DNA of 64,000 nt, from assembly GCA_965225625.1 (NCBI GenBank), contig CBDDBH010000023.1:1-64000 (forward strand). The letters run 5' to 3'. This stretch comes from CBDDBH01 sp965225625. Its GTDB lineage: Bacteria; Pseudomonadota; Gammaproteobacteria; JADZEE01. A model generated the notes under the pieces. It was not told the DNA's origin. It did no database searches and worked only from the letters and a program-made list of their open reading frames with translations. Positions within the stretch are counted from its first letter, which is position 1. Each line of letters opens with the position of its first letter. A program made the translations under genes and the position numbers. Positions 36,651 to 45,277 of the stretch are shown piece by piece.

Positions 36651-38399
36651 CTAATATCCACTTGTCCAGTTGGGTAAGATGACGCCATTGTTTTTCGCAT
36701 ATCGCTCCCACAAAGCTGTCATCGCTTCGAGTTTATCCGGATAGGAAACGGATAAATCGTTTAGCTCTGCAGGATCTTGCGCTAGATTAAATAGCTGCCA
36801 CCTGTCGACTTCAATGCCAGCCGGCCAAGGTTCAAAATATTCATTGTTGCCTTCCCACAAAATCTTCCAGTCGCCTTGGCGAATCGCACGCCGGTTGAAC
36901 AACTCCCACCCCATAACGTAATCGGAAGTATGCGTTGCTTTGGCTTCACCATTTAGCATCGCAAGCATTGAGCTACCCTGGATTGGCAAGACCGGTCGAC
37001 CTCGATAGGTAGCGCCCGGATGGCGCGTGCCAGCAAGCTCTAGGAATGTTGGCATTACGTCCTTGACGGTCAAAAATCGGCTATGCACAACGCCGCGTTG
37101 TTCCATTTTGGGGTAATGCACAAAGGCGGGAACACGAATTCCGCCATCCGAGACAAAGCCTTTAAACATTCGCCCCGGTGCAGCGCCAGCCCGAGCCCAA
37201 TTAGGCCCATACCAAACATAGGAATCAGCCTTACCCAGGTTCTCATAGCTGTTGTCGCAACACGCTTCAACCCACTCAGCTAAACCTTCCCAGCCCTTTT
37301 CGAGGTGGTGACCTTCTGGTCCGTTATCAGACATAAATAAGATAAATGTGTTTTCAAATTCCCCTGTTTTTTTGAGGTGATTAACTATGCTTCCTACATA
37401 CCTATCCAGGTCGTCGACCATCGCCGCGTAGATTTCCATTTTGCGGGCTTCAACTTTCTTCTGTTCATCCGAAAGTTCTTCCCACGCGGTTTCGTTCGCC
37501 ATACGCGGGTAGGGTTTTACCTCTTCTGAAACCAGAGCGAGCGATTGCATGCGGGCTAAGCGCTGCGCATGCAGTGCGTCATAGCCACTGTCATATTTAC
37601 CGTGATATTTCGCGATTGATTCCTCTGGCGCCTGCAGAGGCCAATGGGGGGCCGTAAAGGCAAGATAGGCAAAAAAGGGTTGATCCGTTTCTCGATTGCT
37701 ATCGATGTATTCGATCATCCTTTCTGCATAAAATCTGCTGGAATAAAAATCGTCGGCCAGACTATCAACTGTTTGCCCGTCTTCCTGAAAATTCGCCTTG
37801 CCAGGCCCAAAAATCGGTAACGCATCAAAATGACCAGCACCACTCGCAACAAGGGCAAAGGATTTCTCAAAACCACGGGCCAGGGGGTTTGTATCTTTGC
37901 TTTTCCCTAAATGCCACTTGCCGGTCATGTAAGTGTGGTAACCGGCATCGTTCAATAATTCCGCGAGAGAGGCTACACGTGAGTTCAGATGTCCTTCATA
38001 GCCGGGACGGCCTTTTTGATTGCTGACTGAGACAACCTCTTCCTTCATGTTACCGAGGCCGGCCAGGTGGTTATCCATGCCAGAAAGCAGCATAGCCCGG
38101 GTTGGTGAACAGGTTGATGCCGTGTAGAACTGGCTAAACATGACTCCGCCACGAGCCAAGGAGTCGAGGTTAGGTGTATTAATTTCGCTGCCGTAGACAC
38201 CCAAATCGCTGAAACCCAAGTCGTCAGCAACAATCAGCAGAATATTGGGACGAACATCTGATTTGCTTCCCTCAGATGTTTGTCCCAACGCATTCGAACT
38301 CTTCGTAGTATTGGGGGCCTGATTAGCAGCAGGTGTACACCCGCTAATCCAAATACATAACGCGAGTAAAGGTATCGATTTGTGAAAATAGATCGGCAT
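36651..38399 (-). CDS. Lipoprotein arylsulfatase (formylglycine-dependent)
   Basis: 582 residues. The first 21 residues form a lipoprotein signal with lipobox ISGC (Cys21). The sulfatase domain begins NILLIVADDLGFSDLG with metal-binding DD (59-60), and the activation motif CSPTRAMLLSG has Cys97, which must be converted to formylglycine. Further motifs TGKWHLG and FILFMSDNGPEGHH fit the family. It hydrolyses sulfate esters in the periplasm or at the outer membrane. No anaerobic maturase or FGE gene is in the window. The surrounding DNA (36.6-42 kb) looks more AT-rich than the flanks. Confidence 0.92.
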   Translation of the reverse strand: MPIYFHKSIPLLALCIWISGCTPAANQAPNTTKSSNALGQTSEGSKSDVRPNILLIVADDLGFSDLGVYGSEINTPNLDSLARGGVMFSQFYTASTCSPTRAMLLSGMDNHLAGLGNMKEEVVSVSNQKGRPGYEGHLNSRVASLAELLNDAGYHTYMTGKWHLGKSKDTNPLARGFEKSFALVASGAGHFDALPIFGPGKANFQEDGQTVDSLADDFYSSRFYAERMIEYIDSNRETDQPFFAYLAFTAPHWPLQAPEESIAKYHGKYDSGYDALHAQRLARMQSLALVSEEVKPYPRMANETAWEELSDEQKKVEARKMEIYAAMVDDLDRYVGSIVNHLKKTGEFENTFILFMSDNGPEGHHLEKGWEGLAEWVEACCDNSYENLGKADSYVWYGPNWARAGAAPGRMFKGFVSDGGIRVPAFVHYPKMEQRGVVHSRFLTVKDVMPTFLELAGTRHPGATYRGRPVLPIQGSSMLAMLNGEAKATHTSDYVMGWELFNRRAIRQGDWKILWEGNNEYFEPWPAGIEVDRWQLFNLAQDPAELNDLSVSYPDKLEAMTALWERYAKNNGVILPNWTSGY

Positions 38400-38508
38400 T
38401 ATTAATTATTTTCCCGGGAGACAATTTGACCGTCAGAGATAACGGGCAGCACGTTGGACGTGGAGTATGCCTGGAAAATTAGCATTAACAGATCCACATA
38501 CCCGGTAT

Positions 38509-39398
38509 TCAAGCGGGGCGCTCGAGAACCGCCTCGAAGAGGCCGACCGAGCCGACATCCATGTCCTTTACGCTATTGGTCGCTAAAACCATGGTCTCCT
38601 CGCCGAATAGCAGAAAGATGTCGAGTCCCTCGATCGTCTCTTCCTCGAGCTCCATCTTGGCGCCCTCGTCGTGCATCGCGGCGTTGGCGGCCCGGGCCTC
38701 CGCGGTGGTGTCCAGCCAGTGGACCACCTTGAACCCCGCGTCCGCGAACAACGAGCGCATCTCCTCGTCGGTGGAGAGGAAGCTGACCGAGTCGTCTGGG
38801 CCCCAGAAAGCCGGGAAGTGAACTGGGGATCCAGGGCCTCGGAACATGTCGTGGATGACGGCCTTACGGCCCGGCTTGAGCACCCGGAAGAGCTCAGTGA
38901 AGAACACCTGCTTGTCGGGGATGCTCTGGGCGGCATGCTGGGTCCAGACGACGTCGAAGCTCTCGTTGTCAAAGGGGATGTCGGTCACGTCGGCCTTGTG
39001 CAGCGTGACCTTGTCGCTCAGGCCCGTGACCTCGTTGAGAAGGTGAGCGGTTTCCAGGTAGGGCCCGGTCACGTCGATCCCGGTGACCTCGCAGTCGTAG
39101 GTCCTGGCCAGATAGCGGGCCGGGCCTCCCATGCCGCAGCCCGCGTCGAGAACTCGATCGCCCTTCTTCACCCCCGCACGCTCGGCGAGCCGCTGAGTCG
39201 GCAACAGCCCCATCACGTGCGCCACTGGTCGAGCGATGCGAGCTCTTCCACAGAAGTGTTCGACGAGTCCTTGTGCGCCTTCTTGAGTACGTCCGCAACC
39301 CGCTGCCGAAGATCGGCGGGGGCGAAATGCTCAGACATCTTCTGGACGATACTGTCTGTCACGGTTGGCTCCTCACAGTCTGAAAATCGATACGTCAA
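38509..39398 (-). pseudogene. Frameshifted SAM-dependent methyltransferase, GC-rich and foreign-looking
   Basis: Two frames together form one methyltransferase. The first, 39398-39213, ends in VEELASLDQWRT; the second, 39225-38509, continues with HVMGLLPTQRLAERAG, RVLDAGCGMGGPARYLA (SAM motif), and VLKPGRKAVIHDM. Joined with two bases removed near 39217, the seam reads DQWHVMGL, as in sarcosine/dimethylglycine or tocopherol-type methyltransferases. The gene is much richer in GC-ending codons than its neighbours, suggesting separate ancestry. It is either a recent pseudogene or a sequencing error. Confidence 0.7.
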
Positions 39399-39496
39399 AT
39401 GCGGCCTATATTACCGCGGAACGCCCCGGAACTTCGTGCCGGTATCCGTCACGCCGCCGGCCCTCTTACGACCGGATACCGGACAGGTCACTAGGA

Positions 39497-39994
39497 CTAC
39501 TTGAGCACCACATTCTTTCCGCAATCTACTGCTGCCTCGCTGACAACTTTCCAACTGGACTCCTGTTTTGAGAGAACGTAAAAATATTGAACTGGATCAC
39601 AGTCGGTTAACACTTTGCCATCGGGCCCGAACCACCTCAAATCCGCAACGAGAAGCACCGCAAAGGAGTTAAGAATTTTCACCTGTATGTCGGCCACCTC
39701 TGCGCCGGAGGACTTCGATTCTTCCAGCCAATCTACAAATTCGGCTAAAAAATTCTTAACAGACTCTGCATCGGGTAGAAAAATTTCGCCGCTCAGGTCG
39801 AGGTAACGCAACGGTGTCGCATAGTGCTTTTGAAGAGCAGGCAGAGACCGCTCTGTTAATAAGGGAACCTCAAAATTGCGCTTATACCACGATACGATTT
39901 CTTCCTCGGCGCTCCCCCTCTCTTCAGCGCGCACGTTCTCCCCGGCAACAAGAAACAGCCCAATCGAAGTTAGCACCAGGATGGATTTTTTCAT
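39497..39994 (-). CDS. Secreted small protein of NTF2/SnoaL-like type
   Basis: About 165 residues from ATG 39994, with AAGGA 7 bases upstream. It begins with a lysine-rich, hydrophobic signal peptide (KKSILVLTSIGLFLVAGENVRA) and so is probably periplasmic. The mature part, with EEEIVSWYKRNFEVPLL and a C-terminal WKVVSEAAVDCG, resembles DUF4440/SnoaL-like folds. Function is unknown. It lies between the broken methyltransferase and a Rieske gene, all on the minus strand. Confidence 0.65.
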   Translation of the reverse strand: MKKSILVLTSIGLFLVAGENVRAEERGSAEEEIVSWYKRNFEVPLLTERSLPALQKHYATPLRYLDLSGEIFLPDAESVKNFLAEFVDWLEESKSSGAEVADIQVKILNSFAVLLVADLRWFGPDGKVLTDCDPVQYFYVLSKQESSWKVVSEAAVDCGKNVVLK

Positions 39995-40067
39995 GGTCAA
40001 TCCTTCAAGACTAAATGCTTTCGGGCACGCTGGATTGGAAAAAATATGCGCTCTATCGGAAGGGCGT

Positions 40068-41318
40068 TTATGCGGCCAATGATCTCTTTAAATTAGCCAA
40101 ATACCAGCGGCAAAAATCCGAAACAGTTGCCTCCATGATACCGTGAACTCCCGGCTTATAGGCTTTAGATTTCACGCCTAAGAAATTGTTTTGAATAACA
40201 GTCAAATCCTGAATCCCGGCTCTTTCCCAGGTCCATTTGACGCGATTCAAGTCGTAATCTTTACCCTCTTGTGCATCCGCATTAACTAACCACAATATTT
40301 GTAAATGAGTTGAATCTACTGAGCGCGGCGTAAAACGGAATAAAAGTGCCACATCATTTGTAGCCAACATAAGACTCAGAGGATTAAGAGCTACGCCCGT
40401 ATAACCACCATCCCAATCTTTAAAGCCTTTAAGCAAAGGCGCCATCGGCTGCCCATCGTCCGTCTCAGAAAGACATCCCTCTTTCAGAGGTGAACGCACC
40501 CCAAAGCGAAACCACTGCTCACTACCGGCCTCATCTACAACATCTGGCAGTTGTCCCAACTTTTTAGCTTTATCTTCGAACACCCGCATTTCCTCGGCAA
40601 AGGCTGCATAGTCTCGATCGCCAGCTGATGGACCCGCCCCTGCCGCAACGAGCGATGCCTCAGTGCGCACGGCGCATAATTCCGGGTGGTTGGTAAAACA
40701 GTGGTAACACTCACTAAAATTTTCAATCACCTGCTTCCAGTTACCAGCCATTTCAAACGTATGGCGATGAGCCACTTTGCAACTGGATGTACTTTGTAAG
40801 TCGAAAAATGCACCAAGCCCCTCGGTATTTTTTTCAAAATCAGGTGGCGTATCCGACAAACAGACAAATATTATCCCCTTGAATACTTTAACGTGGCAGG
40901 AGACTAAGGACACCTTGTCAGGTTCAAAACCATCAGGCATATAAGCTGCTTTCTGCAGCGATCCATCCTGACGGTAACTCCATGAATGATAGGGGCAGAC
41001 CAGCAATTTCTTGTGGCCTTCCTTTTCCAGACAGATTCTGGAACCGCGGTGACGGCAAACGTTGTAATGAGCGTATACCTCATTATCTTCCCCTCTAATA
41101 ATGATGATCGATTCATCACCTATCTCAAAAAGAAAATAATCGCCGGGCTGTTTGATACGTGACTCATGCTCAACCAGAAGCCACTGTTTGCTGATTACGC
41201 CTTCCATATCCTTTTGGAAAATATTTTCGTCAATATAGAATTCCTGACTCAATGAATGACGCGGTTGCTGTGCGCCTATTAATTTCTCCAAAGACGGTTC
41301 AACTGTTCTAATCCTCAT
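40068..41318 (-). CDS. Rieske non-haem iron oxygenase, alpha subunit (ECYHC subgroup, with duplicated upstream region)
   Basis: 416 residues. Rieske motif CRHRGSRICLEKEG with CPYHSWSYRQDG, and iron motif SECYHCFTNHPELC. The nearest relative is 58595-59857, which shares the Rieske block and much else. AGGGTG precedes ATG 41318 by 8 bases. A region of about 200 bp upstream (41541-41740) is also found upstream of 58595 in the matching orientation, with a TATAAT box, so the two genes probably share a promoter. Predicted role: hydroxylation or oxidative demethylation; the partner reductase is absent. Confidence 0.92.
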   Translation of the reverse strand: MRIRTVEPSLEKLIGAQQPRHSLSQEFYIDENIFQKDMEGVISKQWLLVEHESRIKQPGDYFLFEIGDESIIIIRGEDNEVYAHYNVCRHRGSRICLEKEGHKKLLVCPYHSWSYRQDGSLQKAAYMPDGFEPDKVSLVSCHVKVFKGIIFVCLSDTPPDFEKNTEGLGAFFDLQSTSSCKVAHRHTFEMAGNWKQVIENFSECYHCFTNHPELCAVRTEASLVAAGAGPSAGDRDYAAFAEEMRVFEDKAKKLGQLPDVVDEAGSEQWFRFGVRSPLKEGCLSETDDGQPMAPLLKGFKDWDGGYTGVALNPLSLMLATNDVALLFRFTPRSVDSTHLQILWLVNADAQEGKDYDLNRVKWTWERAGIQDLTVIQNNFLGVKSKAYKPGVHGIMEATVSDFCRWYLANLKRSLAA

Positions 41319-41540
41319 AACAAATCACCCTGCGGCTAGTACGTGTAATCACCCATGTCTCCGAACATAAACCGTTAGGATATCTGGGGAAAAAGAAGCG
41401 TTTCTATCTATCCTCGGTGCAACAAAACGTATCCAATATGAAACAGGAAAAGCTTTCTAAATCTAACCATCAGCGATGGTTTCCGACGATCGATAATTTC
41501 CGACAAATCGGCCTCAATTGACTTGATGTACGTGGCCAAT

Positions 41541-41740
41541 CACTCCTCGCGGTCGATCTGTTGGCACGGCGCTCATGTGGACTCAGCGGCATGCCACTCC
41601 CCCGTTGCCAGACTCTCTATTCATGTTCCCATAGCCCTCCGGTGCAGGGGAGGTTCGCCGTAGTTCGGAAGCATATTATTATACAAATGGATAAAAACGT
41701 AAATGGTTTTTTCGACTTTCGGCGCGGCCTACTCCACTAC
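41541..41740 (-). promoter_or_regulatory. Conserved upstream region of a Rieske gene, duplicated at 58392-58590
   Basis: The stretch contains GGTCGATCTGTTGGCAC, GTGGACTCAG, GGAGGTTCGCCGTA and GCATATTATTATACAAATGG in the same order as the reverse complement of 58392-58590. On the minus strand TATAAT (41683-41678) is a perfect -10 box facing the Rieske gene that starts at 41318, giving a leader of roughly 350 bases. Protein-coding use is unlikely because the two copies do not keep a frame. Confidence 0.7.
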
Positions 41741-41847
41741 CCAAGAAATATAGATAATTAGGGCTCTGGCTCTAATTCCCGCTGTTTACTTACACGTAAA
41801 CTATCATATCTAGGAGCGGTACCGTCCTAAGTATAAATATATTTCCA

Positions 41848-41875
41848 TTGACATTTTGATACATTCGTATAAATT
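41848..41875 (+). promoter_or_regulatory. Type-2 promoter/operator with an embedded dyad, upstream of a Rieske gene
   Basis: TTGACA (-35, 41848-41853) and TAAATT (-10, 41870-41875) are 16 bases apart. Between them lies ATACATTCGTAT (41859-41870), an imperfect dyad. The same 28-base arrangement, with about three differences, is on the minus strand at 58275-58248, upstream of an amine oxidase. A repressor binding the dyad would block RNA polymerase; the TetR protein at 60986 is a candidate. Confidence 0.7.
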
Positions 41876-41972
41876 TAATACTCGATGTTTGAATAAAGGT
41901 TTAGAAAATCATGTTGTCGCAGGCAATCTCAGCGGCAACAAGATTCCATAAACGAATGTGTGGAGGAAGGTC

Positions 41973-43178
41973 ATGGCGAGGGTAATGGCGGACGTAAACC
42001 GGCTCGGTGTTAAGACATTTTCCCGGCATGATTTAGAGGACTTTCTAAAGCCAGTCGAGCAGGCGACGACTATTCCAACGCGGTTTTACACCGACCCTGA
42101 CATCTATGCGCTGGAATGCGAGCACGTATTAAAGAAATCCTGGTTATGTGCAGGTCACTCCGATCAGATCCCGTCAGCGGGCGATTATTTTACCGTCGAG
42201 ATGTTGGAGGAACCCCTCTTGGTCGTTCGAGACAGCGACAACCAAATCCGGGTGTTCTCCAATACGTGCCGTCACAGGGGATTCCCGATTGCCGATGGAA
42301 ACGGCAACAAAAGTGTCTTTACCTGTGGATTCCATGCGTGGAGTTACAACCTGGACGGCACTCTGCGCGGCGCGCCGCAAATGGACAGAGCCGAAGGCTT
42401 CGACCGCAAGCGCTGTCGGTTGCATGGATTCCCCGTTGAGATCTGGCAGGGATTCATCTTCATGAGCTTTGATCCCGATGCGCAACCACTGGGACCGCAG
42501 CTTCGGGGCGTGGACGAGATTCTTGCACCCTACAAAGTCTCCGAACGCCGGTATTTCGATTCCGGCATGTCGTTCGAGCTTGACTATGACTGGAAGACAT
42601 CACAGGACATTTTTACCGAGTCCTATCATACGCAGGGCGTGCACCGAACCTCGTTGGAATCATATCTGCCAAGCGGCCTCACCACCGTTGATGACACCGA
42701 TGGGCTACCCTACACGATTATCCGAAACCCGCCTGCTCCCGGCACCACAATCAACGATGACGACTATTTGATGACACCCAACTTCAAGGAGTTCGAGGGA
42801 ATGGGACCCAAGGAGCACGAGTCAACCATCATCTCGGTCATCTTTCCTACTTTTAACTGGTATGCCACTCCGGATCATTTCTTCTGGCTGAAGCTGAACC
42901 CGAACGGACCGCGCCGAAACACGTTGGGTTTTGGCGTGTGTGTCTCTGAGGAGGCCGCGGCCGATCCGAGATTCGAGGAGAAGTTCGAGAAATATAAGCA
43001 AGGGACCAAACTATTCGTTGATGAAGATGTCGCGGCCTGCGCAAAAGCCTTTAAGGGAAGACATTCCGCTTATTATTCTCAAGGCCGGCATTCCCACCTC
43101 GAGAAAAGTCTCTGGTATTTTCACCATTGGTACCTCGATCTGATGATGGCGCGCGTGCCTGAGCTATTTGCGGATTGA
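41973..43178 (+). CDS. Rieske non-haem iron oxygenase, alpha subunit (with SnoaL-type partner)
   Basis: About 401 residues from ATG 41973, which has GGAGG 6 bases upstream. Rieske motif CRHRGFP with CGFHAWSY (the first C-x-H and second C-x2-H are complete), and iron motif DIFTESYHTQGVH. The C-terminal DEDVAACAKAFKGRHSAYYSQG and LWYFHHWY are shared with 52450-53643, a recent paralogue of more than 80 percent by eye in the N-terminal half. It starts the co-directional group SnoaL, amine oxidase, TonB receptor and reductive dehalogenase, and is controlled by the type-2 promoter at 41848. Confidence 0.93.
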   Translation: MARVMADVNRLGVKTFSRHDLEDFLKPVEQATTIPTRFYTDPDIYALECEHVLKKSWLCAGHSDQIPSAGDYFTVEMLEEPLLVVRDSDNQIRVFSNTCRHRGFPIADGNGNKSVFTCGFHAWSYNLDGTLRGAPQMDRAEGFDRKRCRLHGFPVEIWQGFIFMSFDPDAQPLGPQLRGVDEILAPYKVSERRYFDSGMSFELDYDWKTSQDIFTESYHTQGVHRTSLESYLPSGLTTVDDTDGLPYTIIRNPPAPGTTINDDDYLMTPNFKEFEGMGPKEHESTIISVIFPTFNWYATPDHFFWLKLNPNGPRRNTLGFGVCVSEEAAADPRFEEKFEKYKQGTKLFVDEDVAACAKAFKGRHSAYYSQGRHSHLEKSLWYFHHWYLDLMMARVPELFAD

Positions 43179-43277
43179 GCATTGACAGCTTTGAAGCTCG
43201 CCTAGCGGCGGAGTTTGATTTAAGGCGCCGGCGCCGCCAGGTTGCGTTCGCACGCCGGCACATCGGGAGAAATAAAC

Positions 43278-43655
43278 GTGATTCAAATTGACGAGGTAAG
43301 AAAAGCGCTGCGTGACCGTTACGACTTCTTGGAGGAATGCAGCAAGAACCACAATATGGATGTTCTGTTGCCGGGATTCTACACGGAGGATGCATTTTTC
43401 GGCGGGACCGGGGTACCGCTGTGTGTCGGTCGTGACGCGATAGGGAAAGTGCTCGGCGGCATGATGGACGCGATGGTGGATTTCCGGGTAGAGGAGATTG
43501 AAACCCGACTCGGTCCATCCGGTGACATCGCCTACGACCTGACGCTCGTCCACGTGAAATTGAACGATGGTACTGAACTCGTAAATCGTAGTTGTTGCAT
43601 CTGGCGGCTGACCGATGATGGCTGGCTTGTCGATGGCGATTGGTTCACCAGCTAG
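43278..43655 (+). CDS. SnoaL/NTF2-fold small protein, possible oxygenase small subunit
   Basis: About 125 residues from GTG 43278, with GGGAG upstream. It contains ALRDRYDFLEECSKNHNMD, then FYTEDAFFGGTGVPLCVGRDA, and ends CCIWRLTDDGWLVDGDWFTS. It is a close paralogue of 53958-54338. In both places it follows a subgroup-2 Rieske alpha gene. Beta subunits of ring-hydroxylating dioxygenases have the same fold, so a small-subunit role is a reasonable hypothesis. It is shorter than typical beta subunits (about 160-180). Confidence 0.75.
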   Translation: MIQIDEVRKALRDRYDFLEECSKNHNMDVLLPGFYTEDAFFGGTGVPLCVGRDAIGKVLGGMMDAMVDFRVEEIETRLGPSGDIAYDLTLVHVKLNDGTELVNRSCCIWRLTDDGWLVDGDWFTS

Positions 43656-43726
43656 CGGGCGGTTGCGGTTCGCATTGTGCGCGTAACCAACTAGACTGAT
43701 TTGTAATGCATTGGAGGTGCCACAGG

Positions 43727-45208
43727 ATGGCTACGAAATCCAAAAACCGTCATTCCCATGTAGCGGCTGCGTTCGAACCAGGACGACGCGATTTCTTGGC
43801 GACCGCCGGCCTCCTTGCGAGCGCCGGCGTTCTGGCGGAAACGCACCCGCAGACAACCCGGAGCGACGCAAACACTGACCTCGCTGATTCACTAAAGTCC
43901 AATGCGTCGACCGACTATGACGTGGTCATCATCGGCGCTGGATTCGCCGGACTAACCGCCGCGCGGGAAGTCAGCCAGCGTGGGTTGAAGACGTTGGTTC
44001 TGGAAGCGCGCAATCGCCTTGGAGGACGCGTGTTTACCTCTCAGTTCGCCGGGTATCGCGTCGAGCTTGGAGGCAACTGGACCTACTGGGGACATCCCTA
44101 CATGTGGGCTGAATTGACGCGCTACGGACTTTCTCTGGAAGCCGAAGAGGGCACATACCACGCTGAAGAGTTGCTGTGGTTAGCGGACGGCAAATTGACC
44201 CATGGCAACGCAGGACAATTCGATGCACTGTACAAGGCCCCCTTCGAAGAATTCTGCAAAGACGCAAGGACTGCGTTTCCGCGGCCGTTCGAGACATCGC
44301 TCAGCGATGCCTATAAGCAATTTGACGCGCTGTCCCTGCATGATCGTCTCGGACAACTGCAAGGTTTAACTCAGGTTCAAGTCGATCTGCTCAGTGGTCA
44401 ATTGGCTTCCGCTTGTGGCGGTGATTACACAAATGCGGGTCTCGTTGAGATGCTGCGGTGGTGGGCGCAACACCACTCAAGCTACGGCTCGTTTTTTGAC
44501 ATGGCTTCCTTCCACATTAAAGAGAGTTCATCAGCACTCATCGAAGCCATTGCAGCGGACTCAAATGCCCGGATCGAACTCGGGGAAGTGGTTGAAACGG
44601 TCAATCAAGACAAAAACCAGGCGACTGTCAGGACATCGTCGGGTGAATCGGTGACGGCGCGAGCGGTCATCGTAGCCGTTCCAGTCAATACGCTGACTGG
44701 TATTGATTTCATTCCTGCGCTGACGCCTGAAAAGATGGCAATGTCAACGCAGCGCCACGCGGCAGCCGGTGTGAAGGTTTATATGCGCCTGAAGGGCGCC
44801 TACAAGAAACTGAATGCACTTGCCCCCGCCAACGCACCGTTTACCTGGATTTACACCGTGCATCAGCAATCAGACAGTACGGTTTTTGCCGCTCTCGGGC
44901 CGAGTCCTGAACGCGTGGACATCAATGACGACGAGGCGATCGAGGTGGCGGTAAGACAGTGGTTTCCGGAGGCGAAGGTCATGGAGTCTTTCAGTTATGA
45001 CTGGAACAGCGATCCGTTCTCTCTGGGTACCTGGTGTTGGTATAAACCGATGCAAACGTCCAAGTACCTGCGGGCGCTGCAACAGCCGGAGGACCGGCTT
45101 TTCTTTGCCGGCGCCGACATCGCTGATGGCATGCGCGGCTGGATGGATGGTGCAGTCGAAAGTGGAATAAAGATCGGGGGACAGTTGGCAAGGGCTCTTG
45201 GCTCCTGA
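43727..45208 (+). CDS. Tat-exported flavin amine oxidase (second paralogue)
   Basis: About 493 residues from ATG 43727 (or 43706). A Tat signal with GRRDFLATAG precedes the FAD motif VVIIGAGFAGLTAARE and LEARNRLGGRVFTS. The C terminus RLFFAGADIADGMRGWMDGAVESG is typical. It is closest to 56708-58189 (shared YMWxELTRYGLSLE and EELLWLADGKLTxG) and less close to 20478. It should oxidise an amine in the periplasm and release H2O2. It is in the group led by the Rieske gene at 41973, 71 bases after the SnoaL-like gene. Confidence 0.92.
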   Translation: MATKSKNRHSHVAAAFEPGRRDFLATAGLLASAGVLAETHPQTTRSDANTDLADSLKSNASTDYDVVIIGAGFAGLTAAREVSQRGLKTLVLEARNRLGGRVFTSQFAGYRVELGGNWTYWGHPYMWAELTRYGLSLEAEEGTYHAEELLWLADGKLTHGNAGQFDALYKAPFEEFCKDARTAFPRPFETSLSDAYKQFDALSLHDRLGQLQGLTQVQVDLLSGQLASACGGDYTNAGLVEMLRWWAQHHSSYGSFFDMASFHIKESSSALIEAIAADSNARIELGEVVETVNQDKNQATVRTSSGESVTARAVIVAVPVNTLTGIDFIPALTPEKMAMSTQRHAAAGVKVYMRLKGAYKKLNALAPANAPFTWIYTVHQQSDSTVFAALGPSPERVDINDDEAIEVAVRQWFPEAKVMESFSYDWNSDPFSLGTWCWYKPMQTSKYLRALQQPEDRLFFAGADIADGMRGWMDGAVESGIKIGGQLARALGS

Positions 45209-45277
45209 GCGCCAGACCCGAGTAAATCTAGGTTAGTCTGATTTAATTGCAGTACTTAACAGTCAAGGGTTAGTGTC

